DNA of 64,000 bases from Kitasatospora sp. NBC_01287. GTDB taxonomy: Bacteria; Actinomycetota; Actinomycetes; Streptomycetales; Streptomycetaceae. A program made the translations under genes and the position numbers. The notes beneath the pieces are model-generated. The model was not told the DNA's origin, did no database searches, and saw only the letters and a program-made list of their open reading frames with translations. Below, one piece after another: positions 37,201 to 44,397 of this stretch (positions within the stretch are counted from its first letter, which is position 1; every line of letters begins with the position of its first letter). The DNA is taken from assembly GCF_026340565.1 (NCBI RefSeq), contig NZ_JAPEPB010000001.1, positions 4,688,501 through 4,752,500 of the forward strand, written 5' to 3'.

Positions 37201-37861
37201 TCCGTCCGGCTCCGGCAAGACCACGCTGGCGCACACGCTGCTCCGGCTGCTCGACCAGCGCGCGGGCCGGATCACCCTGGCCGCCGGCTGTCCACAGGCT
37301 GTGGACAGCCGGGCGCTGGACGGCGACGCGGTGCGCGGGCTGATCGGCCTGTGCGCCCAGGACGCGCACGTCTTCGACAGCTCGCTGCGCGAGAACCTGC
37401 GGCTGGCCCGCCCCGGGGCGCCGGACGCCGAGCTGCGCGGAGCGCTGGCCGCCGTCCGCCTGCTCGACTGGGTGGACACCCTGCCCGAGGGCCTGGACAC
37501 CATGGTCGGCGAGCACGGCGCGCGCCTGTCGGGCGGCCAGCGCCAGCGGCTGGCGCTCGCCCGCGCGCTGCTGGCCGACTTCCCGCTGCTGATCCTGGAC
37601 GAGCCGGCCGAGCACCTCGACCTGCCCACCGCCGATGCCCTGACGGCCGACCTGCTGGCGGCCACCGAGGGCCGGGCCACCCTGCTGATCACCCACCGCC
37701 TGGCCGGTTTGGCCGAGGCGGGGGTGGACGAGATCGTGGTGCTGGACGGCGGCCGGGTGGTCGAGCGGGGTGACTGGAGTGAGCTGACGCTGCGTCCTCA
37801 AGGACGACTCCGGGCTTTGTGGGAGCGGGAGTTGGCAGCGGATCAGCTGGTGGGGGTGTAG
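34235..37861 (+). CDS. cydDC: Fused CydD-CydC thiol/heme ABC exporter
   Basis: A 1208-residue fusion of two ABC exporter halves, the form common in Streptomyces. Half 1 has membrane region 15-320 and NBD with Walker A GPSGAGKST (369-377), signature LSAGQRQR and LVLLDEPTAHLD. Half 2 starts about residue 615 and has Walker A GPSGSGKTT (about 989-997), LSGGQRQR and LLILDEPAEHLD. CydDC exports glutathione/cysteine-like thiols or binds heme, and is needed to assemble cytochrome bd. The linker between halves (about 555-615) is Ala/Pro-rich and includes a perfect parS site in its DNA. It starts 5 bp after cydB. Confidence 0.93.
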   Translation: MKPIDPRLLAQARTTRVFLAGSVLLGGLGAVLVLGQATLIAEIVVRCFQQGQGLRELTTPLLLLAATALGRALVAWLTELSAHRSAARVKSQLRGRLLEHATALGPGYLAGRRTGELTTLATRGIDALDDYFARYLPQLALAVVVPVVLLARITGADWESAAVIAGTLPLIPLFMVLIGWATRDRMDRQWRSLARLSHHFLDVVGGLPTLKVFNRAKAQAEAVRRITDEYRRATLRTLRIAFVSSFALELLSTISVALVAVSIGFRLVDGSLSLRTGLLVLILAPEVYFPLRQVGALYHSSAEGLAAAEEVFAVLETPLPPAGTRPAPALAGATLSVGPLTATHPGRTVPALSGAALRLAPGSTTALTGPSGAGKSTLLAVLLGFVRPEAGGVTVTAADGSRHDLAELDPASWRAQIAWVPQHPQLFAGTVAENVRLARPQASYASVRAALAAAHALDFVQRLPQGLDTVLGEGGAGLSAGQRQRLALARALLTDRPLVLLDEPTAHLDALSEAAIVEAVRALAADPARTVLLVAHRPALLAVADERVALTTPQVAGAPRGVSRETVPAAMSVPAASAAGSGEAVGSGEAVAVEPGADTPALSLGTPALPLGSSGTPLRRISALFAAAEAGRPRRRFALAVLLGSLALGCAVALLATSGWLISKASQQPPVLYLMMAVTSVRAFGVGRGFFRYCERLVSHDAVLRTLGSLRVTVYRRLERLAPAALPAFRRGDLLSRLVADVDAVQDWYLRWRLPAAVGLTVSLAASAGLALLLPGAGIALALGLLLAGAAVPVLAARLAGRTERRQAPARGELATAVVDTCTGTAELTVAGALPERLGAVRAADARLTDLAARSAATTALGAGLTALLTGLTVAACAALGVAGVRSGSLNGLSLALVILTPLAAFEAVAGLPGAVQVRERSRAAAGRLTEMVDTPDPVAEPAEPLAAPASPFPLAVRGLRVGWPGQQVLALDGVDLDLAAGRRVAVVGPSGSGKTTLAHTLLRLLDQRAGRITLAAGCPQAVDSRALDGDAVRGLIGLCAQDAHVFDSSLRENLRLARPGAPDAELRGALAAVRLLDWVDTLPEGLDTMVGEHGARLSGGQRQRLALARALLADFPLLILDEPAEHLDLPTADALTADLLAATEGRATLLITHRLAGLAEAGVDEIVVLDGGRVVERGDWSELTLRPQGRLRALWERELAADQLVGV
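35918..35931. other. parS site (ParB-binding) within cydDC
   Basis: GTTTCACGTGAAAC, the perfect 14-bp Streptomyces parS consensus, is embedded in frame in the cydDC linker, encoding Val-Ser-Arg-Glu-Thr. ParB loads at such sites to organise origin-proximal DNA and segregate chromosomes during sporulation. In Streptomyces they cluster near oriC, so the site places this region there. Confidence 0.85.
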
Positions 37862-37941
37862 TCGGCCGGTCCGCGCCGATTCCGTCGGCGCGGACCGGCC
37901 ACCCGAGCACGGCGGTCGTCCACCCGGTCCAACGCTGGTCG

Positions 37942-38418
37942 ATGTACGGCTCCGGTCCCACCTTGAACAGGTGGCAGACGGACGCCGAGCCAGTCCAGGC
38001 GCCGCAGGGTGGGGTGCCCGACCACCACCGTGTCCGACCGGAGGACCAGATTCGCCGCCAGTGCGGCGCCGCCTGCCTCAAGGAGTTCGCCCGCCGCAAC
38101 CAGGAGCGCAACGCCGTCCTGGAGCGGGTGCGCGAGGAGGCCCAGTGGATCGGCGATTCGGTGCAGGTCTGCGAATGGCTGGCCCTGGAGTTCGGGATCC
38201 GCGCTTCGCAGTCCGCCGGTGACTGGGCCGACTGGGCGGCCGAGCAGTTGAACGCACCTGTAGCGGAGTGGGGCTCGCCTGGCCGGTGCCCCACGAGGCG
38301 CGGCGTCCGCACCCTGCTCAGCCGATCGTCGATGGTGCCAACCGGTCCATGGCAGAGGGCTGATGGGGTTCCGGTGGGGGTGCGGGGGTGCGATGCCGGC
38401 GGTTCGGTCCATGAGTGA
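37942..38418 (+). CDS. Orphan hypothetical protein, possibly degraded 3' half
   Basis: Frame of 158 residues with no recognised family. From 37942 to about 38265 the codons are strongly G/C at position 3 and encode a helical, charged stretch (LKEFARRNQERNAVLERVREEAQWIGD, LALEFGIRASQSAGDWADWAAEQLN). After 38265 codon bias is lost and the translation looks random, so the original 3' end may have been lost by frameshift or deletion. An antisense frame is shorter of evidence. It could be a gene remnant left by an excised element; no repeats or integrase were seen. Confidence 0.4.
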   Translation: MYGSGPTLNRWQTDAEPVQAPQGGVPDHHRVRPEDQIRRQCGAACLKEFARRNQERNAVLERVREEAQWIGDSVQVCEWLALEFGIRASQSAGDWADWAAEQLNAPVAEWGSPGRCPTRRGVRTLLSRSSMVPTGPWQRADGVPVGVRGCDAGGSVHE

Positions 38419-38541
38419 GGGGCGGACGGCATGGCGGTGCGGTGGGGTGGGCCGGTCGACGTGCCGCGTCAGGCCGTTCCGCCGCTGGTCACAGGCCTGT
38501 CCCTGCCGGTGAATCGGTGCCGCAGCGCCTATGGTCGAGGC

Positions 38542-40338
38542 ATGGCGACCACTCCCGCGCCCGGCGACCCCGCGCAGCCCGGACCTGTTCCCCACCGGGT
38601 GCCGGAGATCTCCTCGCTGGGCCTGGACACCCTGGTGACCGAGGTCTCCGAGCGGCTGCAGTCCGCCGCCGCCGTCACCGACCGGATGCAGCGGCTGCTG
38701 GAGGCGGTGGTCTCGGTCGGCGCGGGCCTGGACCTGCACGCGACGCTGGAGCGGATCGCGGCCGGTGCCGCGGAGCTGGTCGACGCCCGGTACGCCGCGC
38801 TGGGGGTGATCTCGCCCGGCGGCCACGGGCTGAGCGACTTCATCCACGTCGGCATCGAGGACGCCACCGCCGCCGAGATCGGTGACCTGCCCGCCGGGCT
38901 CGGGATCCTGGGGGTGTTGATCGACCACCCCGAGCCGCTGCAGCTGGAGGACCTCACGCAGGACCCGCGCTCGGCCGGAGTCCCACCGCACCATCCGCCG
39001 ATGGGCTCCTTCCTGGGCGAGCCGATCCGGGTCCGCGAGGAGGTCTTCGGCAACCTCTACCTGACCGAGAAGCGCGGCGACGGCGGCTTCACCCCGGAGG
39101 ACGCCCAGGTGGTGCACGCGCTGGCGGCCGCCGCCGGGGTGGCGATCGAGAACGCCCGGCTCTACGAGGAGGGCCGCCGCCGCGAGCGCTGGATCGCGGG
39201 GGCGGCCGCCGTGACGACCACGCTGCTCTCCACCGACAAGGCGCACGACGCGCTCTCGGTCGCCGCCGAGCAGGTGCGCGAACTGGCCGACGCCGAGCTC
39301 GGGATGATCATGTTGCCCACCGGCGACGGCGGCCTGCGGGTCTCGCACGCCTCGGGCCGGGACGCCGAGTACGTGATCGGCGAGCTGGTGCCGGGTACGG
39401 GGTACGCGGCCAGACTGCGCGACGGTGAGAGCGTCTTCATCGACGACATGTCGAAGGACCCGGCCCTGGTGATGCGACTGGCCCGCCGCTACGGTCCTTC
39501 GATGGCGCTGCCGATGGTCGCCGCCGGCCAGGTGCTCGGCGGCCTGGTGGTCTGGCGGGCCCGGGGCGGACGTCCGTTCAGCCAGGCCACCAAGGAGCTC
39601 GCGGCCACCTTCGCCTCGCAGGCCGCGCTCGCCCTGCGGCTGGCCGAGGGGCAGCGGGACCAGCAGCGGCTGGCCGTCTTCCAGGACCGCGACCGGATCG
39701 CCCGCGACCTGCACGACCTGGTCATCCAGCGGCTCTTCGCCACCGGGATGATGCTGGAGAGCGCCGCGCGCCGGGCGGCCGTCCCCGAGGTCACCGAGCG
39801 GATCGGCCACGCGGTGGACGAGTTGGACGCCACCATCCAGGAGGTCCGCACCACCATCTACGCGCTCCAGCACGACGACCACGGCGAGGAGCCGGACACC
39901 CTGCGCACCCGGGTGCTGCGCGAGGGAAGCCAGGCGGCCGCCGCGCTCGGGTTCCGCCCCTCGGTCACCTTCGCAGGTCCGGTGGAGTACCTGGTCGGCG
40001 ACGCCACGGCCCGTCAACTCCTGGCCGCATTGCGCGAGATGCTCTCCAACACGGCACGCCACGCGCGCGCCTCCCGGGTCGGCGTCGAGGTCGACGCCAC
40101 CGTCCACCTGGACGGCGGCGGCCACCCGCTCTCCGGTGATCCCGAGTCGCCCGACCGCCCGGGTCGTCCGGGGGTGCTGCTCACCGTCACCGACGACGGG
40201 GTCGGCATCCCCGCGGGCGGTCGACGCAGCGGGCTGGCCAATCTGCGCCGCCGCGCCGAGAACCTCGGTGGCGACGCCTGGCACGAACCGGGCCCGGGTC
40301 GCCGCGGCACCCGGGTCCGCTGGTCGGCGCGGCTGTGA
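38542..40338 (+). CDS. GAF-domain sensor histidine kinase (DevS/NarL-type)
   Basis: A 598-residue cytoplasmic kinase. Two GAF domains are at about 55-205 (LEAVVSVGAGLDLHATLERIAAGAAELVDARYAALGVI split over two motifs, and FLGEPIRVREEVFGNLYLTEK) and 220-365. HisKA_3 dimerisation (DRIARDLHDLVIQRLFATGMMLES) holds the phospho-His, and a C-terminal HATPase has EMLSNTARHARAS and DDGVGIP. The layout matches DevS/DosT-type heme sensors of mycobacteria; heme binding is not shown here. No response regulator lies beside it. The ATG at 38542 was chosen. Neighbouring cyd genes make oxygen or redox sensing plausible. Confidence 0.85.
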   Translation: MATTPAPGDPAQPGPVPHRVPEISSLGLDTLVTEVSERLQSAAAVTDRMQRLLEAVVSVGAGLDLHATLERIAAGAAELVDARYAALGVISPGGHGLSDFIHVGIEDATAAEIGDLPAGLGILGVLIDHPEPLQLEDLTQDPRSAGVPPHHPPMGSFLGEPIRVREEVFGNLYLTEKRGDGGFTPEDAQVVHALAAAAGVAIENARLYEEGRRRERWIAGAAAVTTTLLSTDKAHDALSVAAEQVRELADAELGMIMLPTGDGGLRVSHASGRDAEYVIGELVPGTGYAARLRDGESVFIDDMSKDPALVMRLARRYGPSMALPMVAAGQVLGGLVVWRARGGRPFSQATKELAATFASQAALALRLAEGQRDQQRLAVFQDRDRIARDLHDLVIQRLFATGMMLESAARRAAVPEVTERIGHAVDELDATIQEVRTTIYALQHDDHGEEPDTLRTRVLREGSQAAAALGFRPSVTFAGPVEYLVGDATARQLLAALREMLSNTARHARASRVGVEVDATVHLDGGGHPLSGDPESPDRPGRPGVLLTVTDDGVGIPAGGRRSGLANLRRRAENLGGDAWHEPGPGRRGTRVRWSARL

Positions 40339-40398
40339 GGCGGCCGGTGCGGCGGTGCGGTGGCGGTGCTGTGGCGGTGCGGCGGTGCGCGGCAGCGC

Positions 40399-40418
40399 GG
40401 CCGGGCGCTTGCCCGGCC
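40399..40418. terminator. Bidirectional terminator between kinase and AhpD-like gene
   Basis: GGCCGGGC-GCTT-GCCCGGCC, an 8-bp perfect stem with a tetraloop, between convergent genes and after a stretch of GGCGGTGC tandem units (40360-40390). Confidence 0.75.
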
Positions 40419-40434
40419 TTGCCGGTGCGGGGGA

Positions 40435-40998
40435 TCAGACCGTCGCCGGCTCCCAGGCGAAGGCGGCCATGCGCTCGTCCACCGGGGCCTCGGTGAGGCG
40501 GTTGGCGAAGGTGGAGAGGGTGTAGGTCCCGATGCCGAGCACCACCTCCAGGGCGTTGCGGGTGGTGAACCCGTGGCTCAGGAAGTCGTCCAGGGACTCG
40601 GTGGAGGGTGAGCCGGCGGTGGCGAGCAGTTCGAGGGTGAAGCGGCGGACGGCGGCCAGCCGGGGGTCGGGGAGCTCGGTGCCGTCGCGCAGGGCGCTGA
40701 TCACGGCGGGGTCGGCCTTCAGCTTGGTCAGCTTGGCGGTGTGCATGGCCACGCAGAGGTGACAGACGTTGCGGGTGGCGATGGTGAGCACCACCACCTC
40801 GCGGGCCACCGGGTCCATCGTGCTGCGCTCGAACTTGGCGCTCATCTCCAGGAATCCGGTGAGCGCCTCGGGTGATTCGGCCATCCGCCCGACGGCCTCG
40901 GGCAGGTGGCCGAGGTGGCGCTGGGTGGACTCCATGGCGGAGCGGGACCCGGCCGGGGCGGACTCGACGGTGTGGGTGGGGAAGTACTGTCGGGACAT
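40435..40998 (-). CDS. Carboxymuconolactone decarboxylase / AhpD-like protein
   Basis: A 187-residue protein of the AhpD-like superfamily. The redox motif is VREVVVLTIATRNVCHLCVAMHTAK-like: E...CxxC..xH with Cys in NVCHLCVAMH, about residues 77-86. AhpD proteins reduce peroxiredoxin-linked lipoyl groups or act as peroxidases, so an antioxidant role is likely. The ATG at 40998 was chosen because upstream codons run into the operator. It is divergent from a MarR gene that probably represses it. Confidence 0.85.
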   Translation of the reverse strand: MSRQYFPTHTVESAPAGSRSAMESTQRHLGHLPEAVGRMAESPEALTGFLEMSAKFERSTMDPVAREVVVLTIATRNVCHLCVAMHTAKLTKLKADPAVISALRDGTELPDPRLAAVRRFTLELLATAGSPSTESLDDFLSHGFTTRNALEVVLGIGTYTLSTFANRLTEAPVDERMAAFAWEPATV

Positions 40999-41030
40999 AA
41001 CGGATCGGTCTCCTCGTTCGACGTGCAATG

Positions 41031-41067
41031 GACAACGTGGTTGACTAAAAACGTAAACCAAGTTGTC
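41031..41067. promoter_or_regulatory. MarR-type operator between the AhpD-like and marR genes
   Basis: GACAACGTGGTT at 41031-41042 and AACCAAGTTGTC at 41056-41067 form a 12-bp inverted repeat with one mismatch and a 13-bp AT-rich spacer (TGACTAAAAACGT). It is the only AT-rich block nearby and lies between the two start codons, so it probably holds both promoters and the MarR site. Confidence 0.65.
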
Positions 41068-41090
41068 GATCTACGCAAGGGGAGTCCGTC

Positions 41091-41573
41091 GTGAGTGAGT
41101 GCGCTTCGGAGCGGGAGAGCTACGGGTTCGAGCTGCCACTGCTGCTCTTCGCGGGTTTCCGCTCGATCATCGACCAGCTGCACGCCGAACTCGCCGTGCA
41201 GGGCCACCCGGGCGCCCGCCCGGCGCACGGCTTCGCCCTGCAGGCCGTGGGGCCGCAGGGCGCGAGCGCGAGCGAGGTGGGGCGGCGGCTGGGCGTCTCC
41301 AAGCAGGCGGCCGGCAAGACGATCGACCGGCTGGAGGCGCTCGGTTACGTGGCGCGGGCCGATGATCCGGCCGACGCCCGGCGCAAGCTGGTCCGGCTCA
41401 CCCCGCACGGCCTGGACCTGCTGGCCCGCTCGGCCGCCGTCTTCGAGCGGCTGCGCGCCGACTGGGCGTCGCGGCTGGGCGAGGGGCGGGTGCGCGAACT
41501 GGAACGGGACCTGCGGACCATGGTGCCGGCGGAGTACTTCCGGCTGGACGTGGCCGGGTGGCTGGGGCAGTAG
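41091..41573 (+). CDS. MarR-family transcriptional regulator
   Basis: A 160-residue winged-helix regulator. The DNA-binding region is HGFALQAVGPQGASASEVGRRLGVSKQAAGKTIDRLEALGYV with the wing RADDPADARRKLVRLTPHGLDLL, about 49-110. MarR proteins often sense oxidants or phenolic ligands. GTG start with AAGGGGAG upstream. Divergent from the AhpD-like gene, with an inverted repeat between, so it is likely its repressor and autorepressor. Confidence 0.87.
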   Translation: MSECASERESYGFELPLLLFAGFRSIIDQLHAELAVQGHPGARPAHGFALQAVGPQGASASEVGRRLGVSKQAAGKTIDRLEALGYVARADDPADARRKLVRLTPHGLDLLARSAAVFERLRADWASRLGEGRVRELERDLRTMVPAEYFRLDVAGWLGQ

Positions 41574-41608
41574 GGCGCCGGTCGGGGCCGCGCCGCCCGT
41601 CCGGCCTG

Positions 41609-41636
41609 CCGGCTGGTCAGCCGGCTGGTCAGCCGG
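41609..41636. terminator. Tandem hairpins between marR and the DUF1648 gene
   Basis: CCGGCTG-GT-CAGCCGG twice, at 41609-41624 and 41621-41636, sharing bases. The second copy contains the stop codon of the leftward gene. The pair probably terminates both convergent transcripts. Confidence 0.6.
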
Positions 41637-42786
41637 TCAGCAGCGGCAGGCCGACCGCCAGGACGAGCAGTGCCGCGAGGAAGAGCACCGAGTACGGGCT
41701 GCCCATGTTGAGTGTCCAGCCGAAGCCGAACCGCTTGGGGACGAAGAGCGCGGAGTCCTCGCGGTTGAGGTAGACCAGGCCGCCCAGGCGCCAGTGCCGG
41801 TCGTCGTCCTGGTGCTCCAACTGGTCCTCCACGCGTGCGCCGGCCGGCCGCTGTTGCTCCTGCGCGTCGTCCGTGCCGACCGTGCCGACCGTACCGTCCG
41901 TGCTGACCGGGATCCGGCTGCCGTTCTGCCCGCTGCGGATCGCCACCACCAGCAGCGTGCCCAGGGCCAGTACGAGCGGCAGCAGCACCGGCAGCACCGC
42001 GATCTCGTGGTCACCGCGCCAGATCTGCCAGGCCGCCACCGCGATGCTCAGGTCGGCGCACGCGGTCAACAGCAGCAGGCAGCGCGCCATCCTGGTCAGG
42101 AAGCGGCGGTGCTGATCGGCCGTCACCTTGGCCCGGGCCGGCTCCAGGTCGGGCCGGGCCCGGAAGACCAGCAGGCAGAGCAGGATCAGCAGTACGGTGA
42201 GCGCGAGCTGGGCGAGGACCGGAGCGAAGGCGCTGCCCACCGACTTGGCCGCGAAGTGGTCGACCCGCCCGGCGCCGTTGTAGTGGGTGGGAAGTCGATC
42301 GGGCATCGACGGGTAGCGCAGGATGCCCGCCACCAGCGTCCCGGCCGTCAGCAGCACCGGCGGCAGCGTCCAGGCCCACGGCAGCCGGGCCGGGTCGGTG
42401 CGCAGCGAGGTGTCCGCGACCACGCCCTGGCGCAGCCCCCGGAACCACGCCTCGCGCTGCTTGACCGCGCTGATCGCCCGGTGCGCGCGCAGGTAGCCCG
42501 CGATGTCCACGGCCAGCACCGCGCAGGTCGTCACGGCCGGGGTGAGGAGACTGCCGCTGCTCAGCCCCCAGGCCGTCCCGGCGAGGAGCACCGCCCCGCC
42601 GGCGAGCGCGACCCAGCGCCGGTAGGTGCCGCGCTGGGCGGCGATCACCGGCTCCTCGACCCGTTCGGCGGGCACCCGCACGCCGAACGGCAGGGTGGGT
42701 GCGGTGAGGGCGGGCATCAGCCAGGCTCCGAGCAGGAGCAGTAGTGGTACGGCGGCCTGGAAAAGAAGTATGACGGTGGTGCTCAT
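41629..42786 (-). CDS. DUF1648 / YhfC-like integral membrane protein
   Basis: A 385-residue membrane protein: hydrophobic segments include TVILLFQAAVPLLLLLGAWLMP, WVALAGGAVLLAGTAWGLSS, WTLPPVLLTAGTLVAGILRY, LAQLALTVLLILLCLLVF and VLPVLLPLVLALGTLLVVAI. The middle carries the DUF1648 motif DRLPTHYNGAGRVDHFAAKSVG (about 215-236), also present in SdpI-type and YtrB-linked proteins. The C terminus has the SdpI-like FGFGWTLNMGSPYS. Its start overlaps the GntR stop by 4 bp, so the two are one operon. Possibly a toxin-immunity or envelope-stress protein; that is inference. Confidence 0.8.
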   Translation of the reverse strand: MSTTVILLFQAAVPLLLLLGAWLMPALTAPTLPFGVRVPAERVEEPVIAAQRGTYRRWVALAGGAVLLAGTAWGLSSGSLLTPAVTTCAVLAVDIAGYLRAHRAISAVKQREAWFRGLRQGVVADTSLRTDPARLPWAWTLPPVLLTAGTLVAGILRYPSMPDRLPTHYNGAGRVDHFAAKSVGSAFAPVLAQLALTVLLILLCLLVFRARPDLEPARAKVTADQHRRFLTRMARCLLLLTACADLSIAVAAWQIWRGDHEIAVLPVLLPLVLALGTLLVVAIRSGQNGSRIPVSTDGTVGTVGTDDAQEQQRPAGARVEDQLEHQDDDRHWRLGGLVYLNREDSALFVPKRFGFGWTLNMGSPYSVLFLAALLVLAVGLPLLTG

Positions 42787-43205
42787 GCCGGGTCTCCCAA
42801 CTCCGGGGCGGGTAGTGCGGACGGCAGGCCGAAGCCGTCGAGGGTGGCGGCGCAGTCGGCCAGCACCGCCGGGCCGTCCAGGCCCTGCGCCGCCGCCTCC
42901 GCGAGCAGGGTGCGCAACCGCGCCCGCCACTGCTCGGTGAAGACGGTGGGCGGGGGGCCGGAGGCCGGGTCGCGCTGGATCACCGCGCCGCTCTTGCGGT
43001 TCAGGATCAGCAGGCCCTCCTGCCGCAGCAGGTCGTAGGCCTTGTTGACGGTGTGGAAGTTGATTCCCAGGTCGGCCGCGAGCTCCCGGGTCGAGGGCAG
43101 GGCGCTGCCCGTGGCCAGCTCGCCCACGGCGATGGCCTCCACGACGCGGTCCCGGAGCTGCTGGTAGATCGGGACCTCGCTGTTCAGGTCAAGGGTGAGG
43201 AGCAT
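42783..43205 (-). CDS. GntR-family regulator, YtrA subfamily
   Basis: A 140-residue regulator. The N-terminal winged helix starts LDLNSEVPIYQQLRDRVVEAIAVGELATGSALPSTRELAADLGINFHTVNKAYDLLRQEGLL (three motifs), the canonical GntR fold. The short C-terminal tail, about 60 residues, marks the YtrA subfamily, whose members control ABC exporters or membrane proteins. I chose ATG 43205 over 43217 because GGAATGGAAG gives better ribosome spacing. It is co-transcribed with the DUF1648 gene and preceded by a large palindrome. Confidence 0.85.
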   Translation of the reverse strand: MLLTLDLNSEVPIYQQLRDRVVEAIAVGELATGSALPSTRELAADLGINFHTVNKAYDLLRQEGLLILNRKSGAVIQRDPASGPPPTVFTEQWRARLRTLLAEAAAQGLDGPAVLADCAATLDGFGLPSALPAPELGDPA

Positions 43206-43218
43206 GATGGCTTCCATT

Positions 43219-43259
43219 CCTGTCGGTCTGCTCTATTACTTATAGAACAGACCGACAGG
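43219..43259. promoter_or_regulatory. Large palindromic operator for the GntR (YtrA-type) gene
   Basis: Arms 43219-43236 (CCTGTCGGTCTGCTCTAT) and 43242-43259 match over 17 of 18 bases, with 5-bp spacer TACTT. The AT-rich centre (CTATTACTTATAG) could be a promoter. The site abuts the regulator start, the layout of autoregulated GntR repressors. Confidence 0.75.
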
Positions 43260-43327
43260 CAGCGCAAGGCGCCTTGGCATCCGCTTGAGCCCCGTGAGCC
43301 CCTTGAGCCGCATGAGCCCCCGCCTGC

Positions 43328-44251
43328 TCAGCCGCCCGAGCGGGCGGCCCGGTAGCGGCCGGGGGTGGTGCCGAAGGCGCGGTTGAACGCGTGCGAGAGC
43401 GCGTACGGCGAGCCGTAGCCGACCTGGCGGGCGATGGTGTCGATCGGCGCCTCGGTGTCGCGCAGCAGCGTGGCGGCCCTGGTCATCCGCCACCAGGCGA
43501 GGTAGGCCATCGGGGTCCGGCCGACCAGCATGGTGAAGCGGCGGCCCAGGGTGGCCCGGGAGACCCCGGCCCTGGCCGCCAGCAGCTCGTTGCTCCAGGG
43601 GCGCTCGGGCGCCTCGTGCAGGGCGCGCAGTGCCGCCGCGACCGCGGGGTCGGCCAGCGCGGCCGACCAGTCGGTGGCGGCCGGCTCCTGCGCCATCCAG
43701 GCCCGCACCAGGTAGACCAGCAGCAGGTCGAGCAGCCCCGGCAGCACCACCCCGGCGCCCGGTGCGTCCTGGGTCACCTCCCGCCCCAACAGCTCGATCG
43801 CGGACCGCAGTTCGACATGGTCGCCGACCCGGTTCGGCAGGTGGATCACGTCCGGCAGCTCGGCCATCAGCGGGTGTCGGTGGCGGCCGTCCAGCAGGTA
43901 CTTGCCGCAGAGCAGCTCGGCCAGTGCCGGGGCGTTCGCCGGTGGCGGCGCGGTGCGGCGGGCCTCCCACTCCTCGAAGATGACGGCCCGCTCGACGGCC
44001 TGGGGCTCCATCGGTCCGCTGGCCAGCACGTAGCCGGTGCCGTGCGGCAGCAGCACCACGTCGCCCGGGCCCAGCGTCAGCGGCGGGCCGCCGCCGTCCG
44101 GCAGCAGCCAGCAACTGCCGCGCAGGGCCACGAGGAAGCCGGCGCCGTCGTAGGCGGCCACCCGGGCGCACCACGTCCCCGCCACCCGCAGCCGGGTGGA
44201 GGAGGGCCGTCCGACCCGCACGGCCGAGATCGCGTCGCTGAGTACGTCCAC
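43328..44251 (-). CDS. AraC-family regulator with cupin domain
   Basis: About 307 residues. The N-terminal cupin (GFLVALRGSCWLLPDGGGPPLTLGPGDVVLLPHGTGYVL) resembles the cupin_6 ligand domain. The C-terminal double helix-turn-helix has NELLAARAGVSRATLGRRFTMLVGRTPMAYLAWWRMTRA and ATLLRDTEAPIDTIARQVGYGSPYALSHAFNRAFGTTPGRYR. The GTG at 44251 (VDVLSDAISAVR) is the likely start; a TTG at 44260 also fits. Effector unknown. Divergent from a metallo-beta-lactamase-fold gene, its likely target. Confidence 0.85.
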   Translation of the reverse strand: MDVLSDAISAVRVGRPSSTRLRVAGTWCARVAAYDGAGFLVALRGSCWLLPDGGGPPLTLGPGDVVLLPHGTGYVLASGPMEPQAVERAVIFEEWEARRTAPPPANAPALAELLCGKYLLDGRHRHPLMAELPDVIHLPNRVGDHVELRSAIELLGREVTQDAPGAGVVLPGLLDLLLVYLVRAWMAQEPAATDWSAALADPAVAAALRALHEAPERPWSNELLAARAGVSRATLGRRFTMLVGRTPMAYLAWWRMTRAATLLRDTEAPIDTIARQVGYGSPYALSHAFNRAFGTTPGRYRAARSGG

Positions 44252-44397
44252 GGGCCCCAAGGTAGCCCGGGCGCGTCATCGGAGTGAAGCCAAGTGAGCT
44301 TCTCGCGTATCCAGTTGAGCCGATCACGCATTGAGGCGCTCATCGGTGGCTCCTTAGGCTCGGGCCACCGAACGGTACGAGTGAAGGACGGGGAACG

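Noticed and set aside
37689..38432. Antisense frame of 247 codons opposite the orphan gene
   Set aside because: Trp/Arg/Ser-rich translation without motifs; overlaps the cydDC 3' end on the opposite strand.
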